From the IMG/VR virus record IMGVR_UViG_3300034418_009056, positions 1 through 32,919 of that record: a DNA stretch of 32,919 nt. One strand, 5' to 3'. A model generated the notes under the pieces. It was given only the letters and a program-made list of their open reading frames with translations. It was not told the DNA's origin and made no database searches. Origin of the DNA: a virus. Of this stretch, positions 6,169-15,900 are shown piece by piece. The position numbers and the translations under genes are program-made. The number at the start of each line of letters is the position of its first letter. Within the stretch, counting starts at the first letter, position 1.

Positions 6169-7581
6169 TTACCATCCAGTTCCGATTTTTCCTTCGTTAA
6201 GTTCATAATCATTCTCATAAATTGGATCAATTTCTCCAAATGTTAGATTGAGTTCATATTGAGTCATCGATCCATCTTGATAGGTCATATAATTACCATC
6301 TGGAGTATAATTTACGGAAATATCTCTTAAGGCAGCAACTTTAATTCTATTTAGATATGGATGATCTTCGTTAAGATTACCTTTACCAGTATAAACATAA
6401 GATATTTTAAATACATTTGGTGCCAATAAAAAGAGTTGAGCTGTTGAGAGTGCTGGTGCCATACTCTTTTTAAAGTATCTGATCATTTTTTTTATAACTA
6501 CTGCTTCATTGGGTTCTCTTGGTGTCAATTTGAAGTTGAATGTAAAACTTCTCAACATAGGACCATTGAAAAGAAGTTCTAGATTGTTATTGATTGCCCC
6601 ACCAAGAGTTCTTGACAAAAGACCGTTTGTTTTAACTGATTGCTCTGTAAAATAATTTATCGCTAATTGTCTAAGTTCTGGACTTGCATTATTAAAAAGA
6701 TCTTTTATTGTTTCTGCACCCGTTGCAACTCCACCAAAAAATTTACCAAGATCAGCACTTCCAGCTGCGTTTATTGTTGAATATGCAGCACTTGCAAATG
6801 CCGCAGTAATTGGATTTAGTTCTCCACCACCCCAATCAACGGACATACCTTCAACAATTCCAGATTGAATTGGAAGATATATCGTTGCAAGTGGTTTTCC
6901 AGGATCTCTATATTCCATTCCAGGTAATGCTACAGATCCATTAACAATTGTACTTAAATTTGTTAATCCAGATTTTTGATAATTTAAAATTTCAAATTTA
7001 ATAAAATCTCCCCCGTTTGCATTTTTTCTTTTTACCGGATAAACTAATAATGAATCTGGATAATTATTTTTTCGACTTCCAATATCTGTATTTGTTCCAT
7101 TGGTGTTTGGATCACCATTTGTTGGCGTTGATGCCGGACCATTCTGAGGATTAGAACCAGTTACAGGTTCAGGTTGTGTTGTAGCAACTGTTGGGGCAGT
7201 TTGCGTTGGTAATGCGTTTGTATTTGGATCTTTAACTCCAGGAACTGGATTTTGTTTAGTTGCTAAAAATACTTTCGTGTTAAATGGTGAATTGGCATTT
7301 ATTATTGCTGCTCTTTCATTGTTAAATGTTTTAACACCTTCAACATCAAATATATCTTGAACTTGTGCTTCTGTTAATTTTGTTCCGTTTAAATTATTAT
7401 ATTTTTTTGTTAATGCAGAAATATTAGTAACTGTCCATTCATTATTTGCACCAACTTCTGCTATTTTAGTATCTCCAAAAATACCTTCTTTTGCAAAAAC
7501 TTCAGCTTGACCAGTTTCATCATTTACTAAAATTTTTGTTGGTATTTTTTTCCAAGGCAGATCGTTGGTTATTTGAGCCAT
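6169..7581 (-). CDS. 48: baseplate tail tube cap gp48-like
   Basis: In T4, gp48 caps the baseplate hub and begins the tail tube with gp54. This 470-residue protein has a low-complexity Pro/Thr/Asn linker (about 130-165) after a small N-terminal domain. The C-terminal half carries tube-like sequence: FTFNFKLTPREPNEAVVIKK, then FKISYVYTGKG and NYTPDGNYMTYQDGSMTQY. This fold is shared by gp48, gp54 and tube proteins, so the gp48 versus gp54 label rests on cyanophage precedent and on the gp54-like candidate at 8113. It is longer than T4 gp48 (364). It lies between gp53 and gp4 behind a late promoter pair. Confidence 0.75.
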   Translation of the reverse strand: MAQITNDLPWKKIPTKILVNDETGQAEVFAKEGIFGDTKIAEVGANNEWTVTNISALTKKYNNLNGTKLTEAQVQDIFDVEGVKTFNNERAAIINANSPFNTKVFLATKQNPVPGVKDPNTNALPTQTAPTVATTQPEPVTGSNPQNGPASTPTNGDPNTNGTNTDIGSRKNNYPDSLLVYPVKRKNANGGDFIKFEILNYQKSGLTNLSTIVNGSVALPGMEYRDPGKPLATIYLPIQSGIVEGMSVDWGGGELNPITAAFASAAYSTINAAGSADLGKFFGGVATGAETIKDLFNNASPELRQLAINYFTEQSVKTNGLLSRTLGGAINNNLELLFNGPMLRSFTFNFKLTPREPNEAVVIKKMIRYFKKSMAPALSTAQLFLLAPNVFKISYVYTGKGNLNEDHPYLNRIKVAALRDISVNYTPDGNYMTYQDGSMTQYELNLTFGEIDPIYENDYELNEGKIGTGW

Positions 7582-7611
7582 CAGATATTACTTATAGTTC
7601 TATAAGTCCTT

Positions 7612-7625
7612 TATTTATATTTATA
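7612..7625 (-). promoter_or_regulatory. two overlapping late promoter boxes TATAAATA
   Basis: On the minus strand the sequence TATAAATATAAATA holds two exact T4-type late boxes (7625-7618 and 7619-7612). They lie about 31 bases before the gp48 start and overlap the stop codon of gp4. This is the expected signal for gp55/gp33-dependent transcription of gp48 and gp53. Confidence 0.75.
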
Positions 7626-8067
7626 GGCCCAATTCATCTTCTGTTATGATTTTGAATTCTAACATACGATCTTGACACCACTCTTGTGCTGCTTTCCATT
7701 TAGCAACATTTTTTTCGTATGTAAGTGCTTCTGTAATAAAAGTTTTATTTCGTTTTCTTGGAGTCCTGATTGGTCTTTTTGTTTGACTTTTTGGTTTAAC
7801 TTCTATAACATATTTTTTTATTGCACCACTTCTTTCTTGTATTTTTACAAAAAAATCTGGAAAATATTTGTGAACTCTACCATCAACTGGAGAGATATAA
7901 GGAATAAAAAATTCTTCACTTCCCCATTCTAGAATATTGACTTTTCTATCACAATATCTCATAAAACGAAGTTCCCAAGAACTTCTGTAGATTATATTTC
8001 TTACATCACCTTTATATTTTTCCGGATTTTGGGGGTGAAATTTTCCTTGATGATATTTATCTCTCAT
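7621..8067 (-). CDS. 4: head completion protein gp4, nuclease-like
   Basis: T4 gp4 (also called gp50) completes the DNA-filled head before tail joining. This protein is 148 residues, matching T4 (about 150). The sequence YRSSWELRFMRYCD with E32, then YFPDFF with D71 and VIEVKP with E89 and K91, follows the PD-(D/E)xK layout of the TnsA/Vsr-type nuclease group to which gp4 belongs. It may trim packaged DNA ends. It is leftward, upstream of gp48, and divergent from the gp54-like gene across 45 bases that hold late-type boxes. Confidence 0.88.
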   Translation of the reverse strand: MRDKYHQGKFHPQNPEKYKGDVRNIIYRSSWELRFMRYCDRKVNILEWGSEEFFIPYISPVDGRVHKYFPDFFVKIQERSGAIKKYVIEVKPKSQTKRPIRTPRKRNKTFITEALTYEKNVAKWKAAQEWCQDRMLEFKIITEDELGL

Positions 8068-8084
8068 TACCTTACTACATAATA

Positions 8085-8104
8085 TATAAGTAAAAGTATT
8101 TATT
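8085..8104. promoter_or_regulatory. divergent late-type boxes between gp4 and gp54
   Basis: On the minus strand AATAAATA (8104-8097) is one base from TATAAATA and lies 30 bases before gp4. On the plus strand TATAAGTA (8085-8092) is also one base from consensus and lies 20 bases before the gp54-like gene. No TTGACA-type site is present in the 45-base gap. Each box alone is weak in such AT-rich DNA; the position is the main support. Confidence 0.45.
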
Positions 8105-8112
8105 TTAGTGCT

Positions 8113-8979
8113 ATGGGATTAGCTAGACATTATAAAGTGTCAGAAATTAAGCAAAAGTTATTGCGCCCAGCACAAACTTCAGTATATTCTGTCGAAATTT
8201 TAACAAATCAAAAGGTTAATAGTTTTGTAGGGGTAACTTTATCAAAGGAACAGGAGATTATTAATTTATCTTGTTGCGAAGCAAGTCTTCCAGGATCTAG
8301 TTTAGCAACTCACGAATCTAATAATGATTATCATGGAACTAGTGAAAAAATGGCATATCGTAGAATATATGACGATACAATTGATTTAACTTTTTATATT
8401 GATTATAGATATAATACTTTAAAATATTTTTTGGCCTGGATGAGTTTTATTGTTGGTGAAGGAAATTACTTTACTCAAAATGACTATATTGATCCAACAA
8501 CATTTTATAGAATGACTTATCCTTTCTCATATAAGACAAAAATTAAACTTTTAAAATTTGAAAAGGACATTTCAACATCTTCACCAAACTATAGAATAGG
8601 ATATGATTTTATAGATGCATTTCCTATCAATATCGCATCAACTCCAATTTCCTACGATCAAAGCGATTTATTAAAAGTAACTGTTTCCTTTTCATATACT
8701 AGATATGTGATTAGAAGTAAGTTTAGTCCTTATTCGACATCAGCAGAATCAGCAATAGATATTCCTTTTAATCCTCAAGTACAAGCATTTCAAAATAGTA
8801 ATAACTTTGATTTTGGAATTGAACCATTGAATGGATCGACCTACACATTACCAGATGGTGGAGGATTTGATTTTAATCCAAATGTATCACTTTTAGATAT
8901 AGCTCCTCAAAGACAGCAAAATATTAATGGATCAATTGGGGATTTTGGTCCATTCGGAGGAACATCAAATATTGGTTGA
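8113..8979 (+). CDS. 54: baseplate tail tube initiator gp54-like
   Basis: gp54 forms the ring from which tail tube polymerises in T4. This 288-residue protein (T4 320) has the tube-type pattern: YSVEILTNQKVN, CCEASLPGSSLATHE, LTFYIDYRYNTLKYFLAWM, a later FPINIASTPISYDQSDLLKV segment and SFSYTRYVIR. The ending with a recognition strand before a Gly/Asn-rich tail is typical of tube and tube-initiator proteins. A diverged tube protein is the alternative. It heads the rightward hub operon, and gp26 follows after a GATAAATA box. Confidence 0.7.
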   Translation: MGLARHYKVSEIKQKLLRPAQTSVYSVEILTNQKVNSFVGVTLSKEQEIINLSCCEASLPGSSLATHESNNDYHGTSEKMAYRRIYDDTIDLTFYIDYRYNTLKYFLAWMSFIVGEGNYFTQNDYIDPTTFYRMTYPFSYKTKIKLLKFEKDISTSSPNYRIGYDFIDAFPINIASTPISYDQSDLLKVTVSFSYTRYVIRSKFSPYSTSAESAIDIPFNPQVQAFQNSNNFDFGIEPLNGSTYTLPDGGGFDFNPNVSLLDIAPQRQQNINGSIGDFGPFGGTSNIG

Positions 8980-8985
8980 TAAATA
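8978..8985 (+). promoter_or_regulatory. late-type box GATAAATA before gp26
   Basis: GATAAATA overlaps the stop of the gp54-like gene, 30 bases before the gp26 ATG. It differs from the T4 late box only at the first base, and the same variant occurs at 31814 before another structural gene. Confidence 0.6.
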
Positions 8986-9015
8986 AAACAACCTGAATAC
9001 ATCATTCAATAAACA

Positions 9016-9738
9016 ATGCCATTACCAAAGATTTCGACACCAACATATGAGTTGGAATTGCCATCAACTGGACAAAACATTAAGTATAGACCATTTTTAG
9101 TTAGGGAAGAAAAACTATTAGTTCTTGCATTAGAGAGTGAAGACACAAAGGAAATCACAACTGCAATTAAAACGGTTATTAAAAACTGCATTCAAACTAG
9201 GGGAGTTAAAGTAGAAACGCTTCCTACATTTGATATTGAATATCTCTTTCTTAACATTCGTGGAAAATCAGTAGGAGAAGTGATTGATGTCAATCTAATT
9301 TGTCCTGATGATAATGATACAACCGTAAAAAAAGAAATTGCGATTGATGAAATTCAAATTAAACGAAATGATGAGCATACAAATCAAATCAAAATTGATG
9401 ATAATTTGATGATGGAAATGAAGTATCCATCACTTGAACAATTTATCAAGAGTAATTTTGATTTTTCTGCAGATGCAAATAATATGGATCAATCATTTGA
9501 TTTGATTGTTTCTTGTATTGATAAAATTTACAATTCTGAGGAAGTTTGGGCTTCTTCCGATGTAACCAAGAAAGAACTGGTTGATTTCTTAGAACAGATG
9601 AACTCGACCCAATTTAAGCAAATTGAGAAGTTCTTTGAAACTATGCCAAAACTACATTATTCAACTATTATTAAAAATCCAAATACTAAAGTTGAAAGTG
9701 AGGTTGTTCTTGAAGGACTTTCTAGTTTTTTCGGATAG
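9016..9738 (+). CDS. 26: baseplate hub protein gp26, tail-chaperone-like
   Basis: T4 gp26 is needed for hub assembly. This 240-residue protein begins MPLPKISTPTYELELPSTG and has IKYRPFLVREEKLLVLALES (23-42), then FDIEYLFLNIRGKSVGE, a form I recognise from cyanophage gp26 (T4_baseplate family). The C-terminus is acidic and helical (QFKQIEKFFETMPKLHY) and ends in SFFG. The last codons contain the slippery sequence T TTT TTC described separately. By position, immediately before a short ORF and a tape-measure-like gene, it occupies the place of the tail assembly chaperones of lambda (G) and P2 (E). Confidence 0.85.
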   Translation: MPLPKISTPTYELELPSTGQNIKYRPFLVREEKLLVLALESEDTKEITTAIKTVIKNCIQTRGVKVETLPTFDIEYLFLNIRGKSVGEVIDVNLICPDDNDTTVKKEIAIDEIQIKRNDEHTNQIKIDDNLMMEMKYPSLEQFIKSNFDFSADANNMDQSFDLIVSCIDKIYNSEEVWASSDVTKKELVDFLEQMNSTQFKQIEKFFETMPKLHYSTIIKNPNTKVESEVVLEGLSSFFG

Positions 9739-9756
9739 CCATGGTCCATATGGACC
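9726..9756 (+). promoter_or_regulatory. candidate programmed -1 frameshift element
   Basis: The slippery heptamer T TTT TTC (9726-9732) is in the correct X XXY YYZ phase of gp26 (codons AGT TTT TTC GGA TAG). After a 10-base spacer the palindrome GGTCCATATGGACC (9743-9756) can form a 5-bp GGTCC/GGACC hairpin with an ATAT loop. Slipping back one base continues as CGG ATA GCC ATG, with no stop, into the ORF at 9741. The product would be about 299 residues. The layout is the family standard, but frameshifting itself is not demonstrated. Confidence 0.7.
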
Positions 9757-9914
9757 TTGCTAACTATTATAAGTTGAATTTTGCCTTGATTCAGTATCAT
9801 AAATATTCATTGACTGAGATTGAAAATATGATGCCTTGGGAACGTGATGTATATGTTACATTATTGGAACAGCACTTGGAAGAAGAAAGGCAAAAACAAC
9901 AACAAAAGAGTTAG
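9741..9914 (+). CDS. 57-codon ORF, probable chaperone extension of gp26
   Basis: The ORF encodes MVHMDLANYYKLNFALIQYH, then KYSLTEIENMMPWERDVYVT and a glutamate/glutamine-rich tail. The MPWERDVY-type segment resembles the short C-terminal partners of phage tail assembly chaperones, in which a small helical domain with a P[FW]ER[ED] motif binds the tape measure. It has no good Shine-Dalgarno. It is in the -1 frame of gp26 and reachable by slippage, so it may be made mainly as a gp26 fusion. It ends 6 bases before the tape-measure-like gene. A gp51 label is possible but T4 gp51 is much longer. Confidence 0.7.
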   Translation: MVHMDLANYYKLNFALIQYHKYSLTEIENMMPWERDVYVTLLEQHLEEERQKQQQKS

Positions 9915-9920
9915 TAATTC

Positions 9921-12887
9921 ATGGCAGCCGAGGATCCAACCCAAACTAAAACCCAAATCATAGATCCAGAAATTGCCAAAATTCTTGGGTTGGAGGATAA
10001 CTTTGACTTAGAATATGATGAATATATGACTTTAATGAAGGAAGCAATCGCAAAAGGTGCTTTCGATGAAAAGTTAAAGTTATCCGAAGAAGATTTGGCA
10101 AAAATTGCCAATGAAAGAAAAAGAATAAGAGATTTAAAGGAATCTACATTTACTACTGCACCAAAGAAAACAGTAAATGTAGATAGTTTCTTTGGAAGAA
10201 GAAATAGAGAACAAAATAAACCAACGGACTCATCAAAACTTTTAGCAGGTTCTCCAGAAGCAATAAAAGCAAGTCGGGTAGAACCAATTGATGATATAGA
10301 AGATCAAAAAGATAATACAGTTGATAAATTATACAAATTTTTAAACGGAGATCTTTTAAGTATAGTTAAAGAGATTCGTAGTCTTACAGAAGATATTGTA
10401 AATATTTTTAAAAAGCAATCACAGGCAAACGAAAAATCACGAGAAAAAAATAGAATTGAAAAAAATAAACAAAAAAAGGCAGGAAAAGAGAATAAATTAG
10501 AATCAAAAAAACAATCTTCAAAAGGATCAAAATTACTCGATAAAGTTATAAAACCATTTACGAATATTTTTGATACTATAAAGAACTTTATTATGATGGT
10601 TCTTTTAGGGTCTGCAGTAAATTGGTTATTTTCTGTTATCAAAAATCCAAAAATTCTTTTGCAGCCAATACAAGATTTGTTTGATGGTATTGTTGGAGTC
10701 TTTAATAGTATTCTACAATTTATTGATAATAAACTTATTCAACCAGTAAGAGGATTTATTGATTCTATAAATTCTGCCATAAGTGGATTTATTGATATGA
10801 TAAATGGAGCACTCAAGTTCATTCCTGGTGCACCCCAATTGCCAAATGATCCAGATAAGGGAGTTATTCCAAACATTCCAAAAATACCCGAACTTCAAGC
10901 ACCGGACATTGTTGGAAATAGAGAACCAGAACCAGCAGAACCACAACAAAAACAACAATCTGCTCCTGGAGTTAATGTAAAGTTTAATGGTGGATCTATT
11001 ACTAAACTTAGTCCCGTTCTTACTAAGAATACGGGCGGATCTATTACTAAACTTAGTCCCGTTCTTACTAATAATACGGGTGGATCTATTACTAAACTTA
11101 GTCCCGTTCTTACTAAGAATATGGGTGGGTCCACAACTCCACCCCAAAGAAAAACTCCAACTATTGGAAATGATACTGTTTCAATTGAAGGTGGTGTAGT
11201 TAATAATAATACAGTTAATACAAAAATATCTGGTTTAGGACCAGATCAATATTTAACTGCACTTTCTCTCGGAGAATATGTTTTGAAACCCGGAGCAGTT
11301 AATTGGTTGGGTGGAGAAGAATATTTGGATAAAGTTAATTATATGTTTGGTGGAAGATCTGAAAGAAGAACAGCAAGTATTGGTGATATTAACATTGAGG
11401 CAATGAATACTGGTGGTTCTGTTGGAGGTCGTAGAAATGATGCTCACAAAGGCGGAGGTTCTTCAACAACTACTCCCACTCAAAATGCACCAAAAGATGA
11501 AACTAAACAGTCTGAATCGAAAGGTTCAATAGAATATAAATTAAAGAAAAGTGATCCTCCCAATAATGCACCAAAAGTTGAAACTAAAGAGGGCAGACAG
11601 TTAATTCCAGATGAGTATGTGAAAAATACAAAACATACAACACACATAAAGGTTGGTGATAAAGAAAAGAAAAATTATGTCATAAGATATGAAAAAACTG
11701 GAGATACTTATATTGTAAAACAAATTAATAAGTTGGTTCAAAGTTCTTTCTTAGGATTGAATGATAAATTTACTGGAGTGAATCCCCAGAGTCCAGAAGG
11801 AAAATTGGTTACAAACTCTATAGAATTAAAAAACTGGTTTAATGATTATGATAATATGAGTCTTCTAGATTCTAAAAAAATAAAAATAGAATCTCATAAA
11901 GATGCAGATCTTTGGTTCTGGTATTCTAGGTCTTATAAAGCAAATTATGATTATTGGAAAAAATTAAATGTAACTGAAAAAGAAGCACGAATTTTCGCGG
12001 CAAAAGCAGCAGCAGAGTTTGCTATGCCCGGAAAAAATAAGGATGATGAGGGAGTTACACTTATGCCAGGCGCAGATAATCCTGCTGCGGCACCAGAGCA
12101 TCTTAGAACAGTTGCCGTAGATTCTGATAACACCTCATCTTCAAGTTCTTCAAGTAGTTCTACACAAGCAAAATATGATCCAAACTTTAAAATAGAAGGT
12201 GGAAAAGTAAAACAGTTTTATCTTGATGCATTAGCAGATGGTTCTTACACTGGAAAAAGGAATATAAGTTCCTCTTCAGCTTCCAACTTTATTTCCAATA
12301 CTAATACTACTAATAATACTACTAATAATACTAATAATAATACTAATAATATTAAACAGTTAGTACGAGGAATGGGAGGTAGTGGTTCAAGTATATTGGA
12401 TCCTACAAAGACTGCTGCATCAATGCCACATGTATTTGAGGCTGCAAAAGAAGCAAGAGCAAAGGCAAGAGCAGAAGGTCTTTCTCCAGAAGAGGTTGAA
12501 AAAAGAGTTATAGTTGCTTCTGAAAATGCAAAAAGAAATGGACCATCTTTTAAGTCATTAACTCCAACATCTTCTCAGTCGAATCAACCAAGAAAAACAT
12601 TATTACAGACAACATTCCAAAATAGAAGAGAAAATAGAGGTTCTTCATATACTCCACCAACTCAACCACAAATTACACCAACAAAAACTCCAACAATTCC
12701 AAGTATACCACAATCTAGATCATCCACAACAATAATACCAATGCCTGGTGGAGAAAATCAATCCAAAACAATGAAAACTGGAATGACAAAAACTGGAACA
12801 ACTTCAATACCAACTATCAATTCATTTGATGATAATCAACAAACTATGGTAACAGTTGCCGCAATTTATAATATCTGGGGAATGTAA
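9921..12887 (+). CDS. tape-measure-like tail protein 1
   Basis: A 988-residue protein. A charged helical N-terminal region (about 1-200, very Lys/Glu-rich at 165-205) leads into a hydrophobic stretch (about 215-310) that begins IKNFIMMVLLGSAVNWLF. Three tandem copies of a 15-residue repeat follow, then LSLGEYVLKPGAVNWLGGEE near residue 450, a form of the LTPGEFVL..AV motif common in tape measure proteins. The C-terminal half is Ser/Asn/Thr-rich with low-complexity linkers and ends IIPMPGG...VTVAAIYNI. Position straight after the chaperone-like pair supports a tape measure role (T4 gp29 position). It is longer than gp29 (590). The next gene is a paralogue, so which one sets tail length is unclear. 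Confidence 0.65.
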   Translation: MAAEDPTQTKTQIIDPEIAKILGLEDNFDLEYDEYMTLMKEAIAKGAFDEKLKLSEEDLAKIANERKRIRDLKESTFTTAPKKTVNVDSFFGRRNREQNKPTDSSKLLAGSPEAIKASRVEPIDDIEDQKDNTVDKLYKFLNGDLLSIVKEIRSLTEDIVNIFKKQSQANEKSREKNRIEKNKQKKAGKENKLESKKQSSKGSKLLDKVIKPFTNIFDTIKNFIMMVLLGSAVNWLFSVIKNPKILLQPIQDLFDGIVGVFNSILQFIDNKLIQPVRGFIDSINSAISGFIDMINGALKFIPGAPQLPNDPDKGVIPNIPKIPELQAPDIVGNREPEPAEPQQKQQSAPGVNVKFNGGSITKLSPVLTKNTGGSITKLSPVLTNNTGGSITKLSPVLTKNMGGSTTPPQRKTPTIGNDTVSIEGGVVNNNTVNTKISGLGPDQYLTALSLGEYVLKPGAVNWLGGEEYLDKVNYMFGGRSERRTASIGDINIEAMNTGGSVGGRRNDAHKGGGSSTTTPTQNAPKDETKQSESKGSIEYKLKKSDPPNNAPKVETKEGRQLIPDEYVKNTKHTTHIKVGDKEKKNYVIRYEKTGDTYIVKQINKLVQSSFLGLNDKFTGVNPQSPEGKLVTNSIELKNWFNDYDNMSLLDSKKIKIESHKDADLWFWYSRSYKANYDYWKKLNVTEKEARIFAAKAAAEFAMPGKNKDDEGVTLMPGADNPAAAPEHLRTVAVDSDNTSSSSSSSSSTQAKYDPNFKIEGGKVKQFYLDALADGSYTGKRNISSSSASNFISNTNTTNNTTNNTNNNTNNIKQLVRGMGGSGSSILDPTKTAASMPHVFEAAKEARAKARAEGLSPEEVEKRVIVASENAKRNGPSFKSLTPTSSQSNQPRKTLLQTTFQNRRENRGSSYTPPTQPQITPTKTPTIPSIPQSRSSTTIIPMPGGENQSKTMKTGMTKTGTTSIPTINSFDDNQQTMVTVAAIYNIWGM
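10989..11123 (+). repeat. three tandem 45-base coding repeats
   Basis: Three units of 45 bases encode GGSITKLSPVLTKNT, GGSITKLSPVLTNNT and GGSITKLSPVLTKNM. Only a few bases differ between copies, so the expansion is recent and in frame. It lies in the linker of tape-measure-like protein 1. There are no spacers, so this is not a CRISPR array. Confidence 0.9.
12164..12253 (+). repeat. 90-base direct repeat, copy 1
   Basis: Identical at 89 of 90 positions to 16422-16511 in the next gene; the single T/C difference at 12242 is silent (Gly). It encodes a 29-residue segment beginning AKYDPNFKIEGGKVK and ending LDALADGSYTG, and follows a Ser-rich linker. Confidence 0.92.
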
Positions 12888-12900
12888 GGAGGAATTATAA

Positions 12901-15900
12901 ATGGCACTACCAGCAGCATTACTTGGAGCAGGAAGAATAATAGCATCTCAAGGTCTAAAACAAGGTCTAAAAACTGCTTCTAAAAATTTTGCTAAAGAAA
13001 AGGTTAAAGATATTGCAAAGAAAAAGGCACAGTCTTTTATTAAAAAAAAGGATGATGGTAAAGGTGGTGGATTAGTAAAACGAGATTCTGGCGATGGTGG
13101 TGAAGGAGGTTCCGGAGGATTTTTTGGTGGTGGATTCGGAGGAGGTGGAGGATCTGGTGGTTTTTTAGTAAAAACTAAAAAGATTGATATTAAAAAATTA
13201 TCTTTAATAGACAAAGAAGAAACTTCATCTAATCAAAAGAAATTTGATGGTTCAGAATTAATAGATGAACTTACAAAAATAAAAAACAATTTAATTACTA
13301 TAAAGAAAATTTCTAGTAGTAATTTGTCAAGTTTTTTAAGTGAGCAAAGAAATAGAAGAAGAGAGCAGGAGTTTTCAAAAAGAAAAAATAAAGAAGATAA
13401 TTTAGAAGCAACTAAAGAAAAAACTAAAAAACCAAAATCAAAAAAAGGAAAAAAGGCTCCAGGTTTTCTTGATCTTATTAGTGGTTTTATTAAAAACGTA
13501 TTATTAGGGTCTTTAGTCAATTATTTGTGGAAGTATATTCCTCAAATACTTGAAATGTTTGAGGAAATTGCTAATGGTTTAACTAATGTCTGGCAAAGAG
13601 TTAGACTTTCAATTATCAGTGCAAGTGTTCTTTTTAGGAGACAAATTAGATTTGTTTTTAATCTTGGAAAAAAAATATTAAAGTTTGCAGCACCTCTTAT
13701 AAAGAAATCTGGTTCTATTGTAAAAAAAGTTCTTGGTTTTGCCGGAAAAAGAATTTTTAATCTTATAAAAGGGGCAACAGGTCTTGCTCTAAAATTAGCA
13801 AAAAAACTTGTTCCAGGTGCAGTAAAAGCGGCTACTCCTATTGTTAAAGGTACTGCTAAAGTTGTCGGAAAGGTTGTTGGTGGTGCTGTCAAAGCAGGAG
13901 GATCTGCAATCAAAGCAGCTGGAAATGCAGTAAATATTGTAAAAAGATTTAAATTTGTTTCAAATTTATTTAAAAAAATTCCCTTTATTGGCGCACTCAT
14001 TGGGATTGGTATTGATCTTGCAATGGGTGAAAGAGTTGATAAGGCAATTGCGGGAGCAGCTGGAGCATCTTTAGGAACAGCAGTTGGTGCAGCAATAGGA
14101 ACTGGTATAATTCCTATTCCTGTTGTTGGAACTTGGGTAGGAGGTGCGGTTGGCGGTGCTATTGGTGATTGGGCAGGAAAGAAAATATATTCTAATTTAA
14201 TTGGTCTCCAAGATGTGGCAGATAAGGAAGCACCTGTTGATCCTGTTGAGCAAAAGTATTCTGCAGGTAGAATTGGCCAAAGAAGCACATCTGTAGTTAG
14301 TAGAAGTAGTTCAACTTCATCTCCAGGAACAATTTCCACAATAAACTCCAAAGTTTCTTCAGCAACTGAAAGTAATGCTAAGAAAAATATTTTTACAGAT
14401 GAAAAATCTTTAGAAACTTATAAAGAAATTAGAAGCAAACTGGGCACTAGTTCTTTTGTTGGAGAACTGATGCAAATTAGTCTCGATGTTGGATTGGGTG
14501 AAAAAATAAACAAAACAAGAACTGATAATGCAGCAAAACAAATTGGTTATTCGGTAGGTGATGCCTTATCGGAAAGTAAAGTTTTTGGATTTAATAAGAG
14601 ACTTGTAGAACCAATTTCGGAAGATCTTACCGAGTGGGCAAAAAAAGCAATATTTAATGATTTGACCAGAGTTTCATTAAACAATGATTACAAAAGAATT
14701 AAATCTGAATCTTATAAGGAAAATCCAAATAAAGGAACCTCTACCAATACTCCACAACAACAATCAAAAATTAATATTTCTGGAGGAACTTCCGATTTTT
14801 GGACTCTTGCTGCTGTTGCATCAAGAGAAGATGGTGATCCTCAAGGAAGAGCAGATGTTGCTCAATCAATTTACAATAGAGCAGCATCTGGTGCTTATGG
14901 GACAAAATCAATATCTGGATTGATTACGAGAACTTGGCAATATGAACCAACTTGGAGATATCCAAATGGAGCATCAAAGGGGAATGGTGTACCAAATCCA
15001 GAGTGGTTACAAATTAAAGATTTATCTTCAGCATCTGCTGCCACAGGAACTTCTGAAGATTTTGTTAAAGGTGCGGCAGATGCAATATTAAATCCAAAGT
15101 ATCAAAAAGATGCGATAGATTTTATTGGAGGAAGAACTGACTTTACAAATTACCCAAAATCAGAAAGAAAAGGACAAATATTGAGAAAGAAAGGTGATAA
15201 TTATTTTGGATGGGATTGGAATTATAGTGGAAATACTATCGGAGCAATTCCCAATTTTGGAGCAACTTCTACATCTATAACAAAAGCGTCATCCTCTTCG
15301 AGTGGAGGTGGAGGCAAATCTCCAGATAGTAATCGACCTATTGTTGCTGGATCTCCTATAGATGCAAAAAATAGAAAAATATTTTTACATTGGTCTGCTG
15401 GAGGATATAATACTCCATTTTCAGCATACCATAGTATTGTCTTGGGTAGTGGTGAAAAAGTTCAAAATACTCCTTATGATAAGGACAAGAGTGGTCATAC
15501 AGCAGGAGGAAATACAAATTCGGTTGGTCTTGCTGTCGCTGCTGCAGCAGGAGCAACTGAAAATAATTTAAAGACTCCACCAACGACCAAGCAATTGGAT
15601 GTTATGACATCTGAAGCAGCAAACTTGGCAAAGAGTTGGGGATGGACTCCAGCAAAAGTTGATAGCAATGTTAAAACTCACGGTGAATGGGAAAGATATG
15701 CGGTTCCAGCGGGAATACTGTCCCCACCAGTTCAAAGATGGGATTTGGATAAGTTATCACAATCTGATAGATTTGGTAGTGGTGGACCAAAACTTCGTGA
15801 TATGATTAAATCAAAGATGTCTGCTATGGGAGGAGGAAAAGGAAATGGTGGTCCTGTGAAAAAACATAAAGCTTCTGAATTTATTATGGGAGGTGGAAAG

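Noticed and set aside
10989-11123. Regular repeats that could suggest CRISPR
   Set aside because: Units are directly tandem with no spacers and are in frame in a gene.
10713-11147. Minus-strand ORFs with repeated sequence over tape-measure-like gene 1
   Set aside because: The apparent repeats are the reverse reading of the 45-base coding repeats; the plus frame is open for 988 codons.
13542-14351. Long minus-strand ORF (269 codons) over the second tape-measure-like gene
   Set aside because: The Pro/Ala/Thr-rich composition is the antisense of Gly/Ala-rich helices; no start signal and no family.
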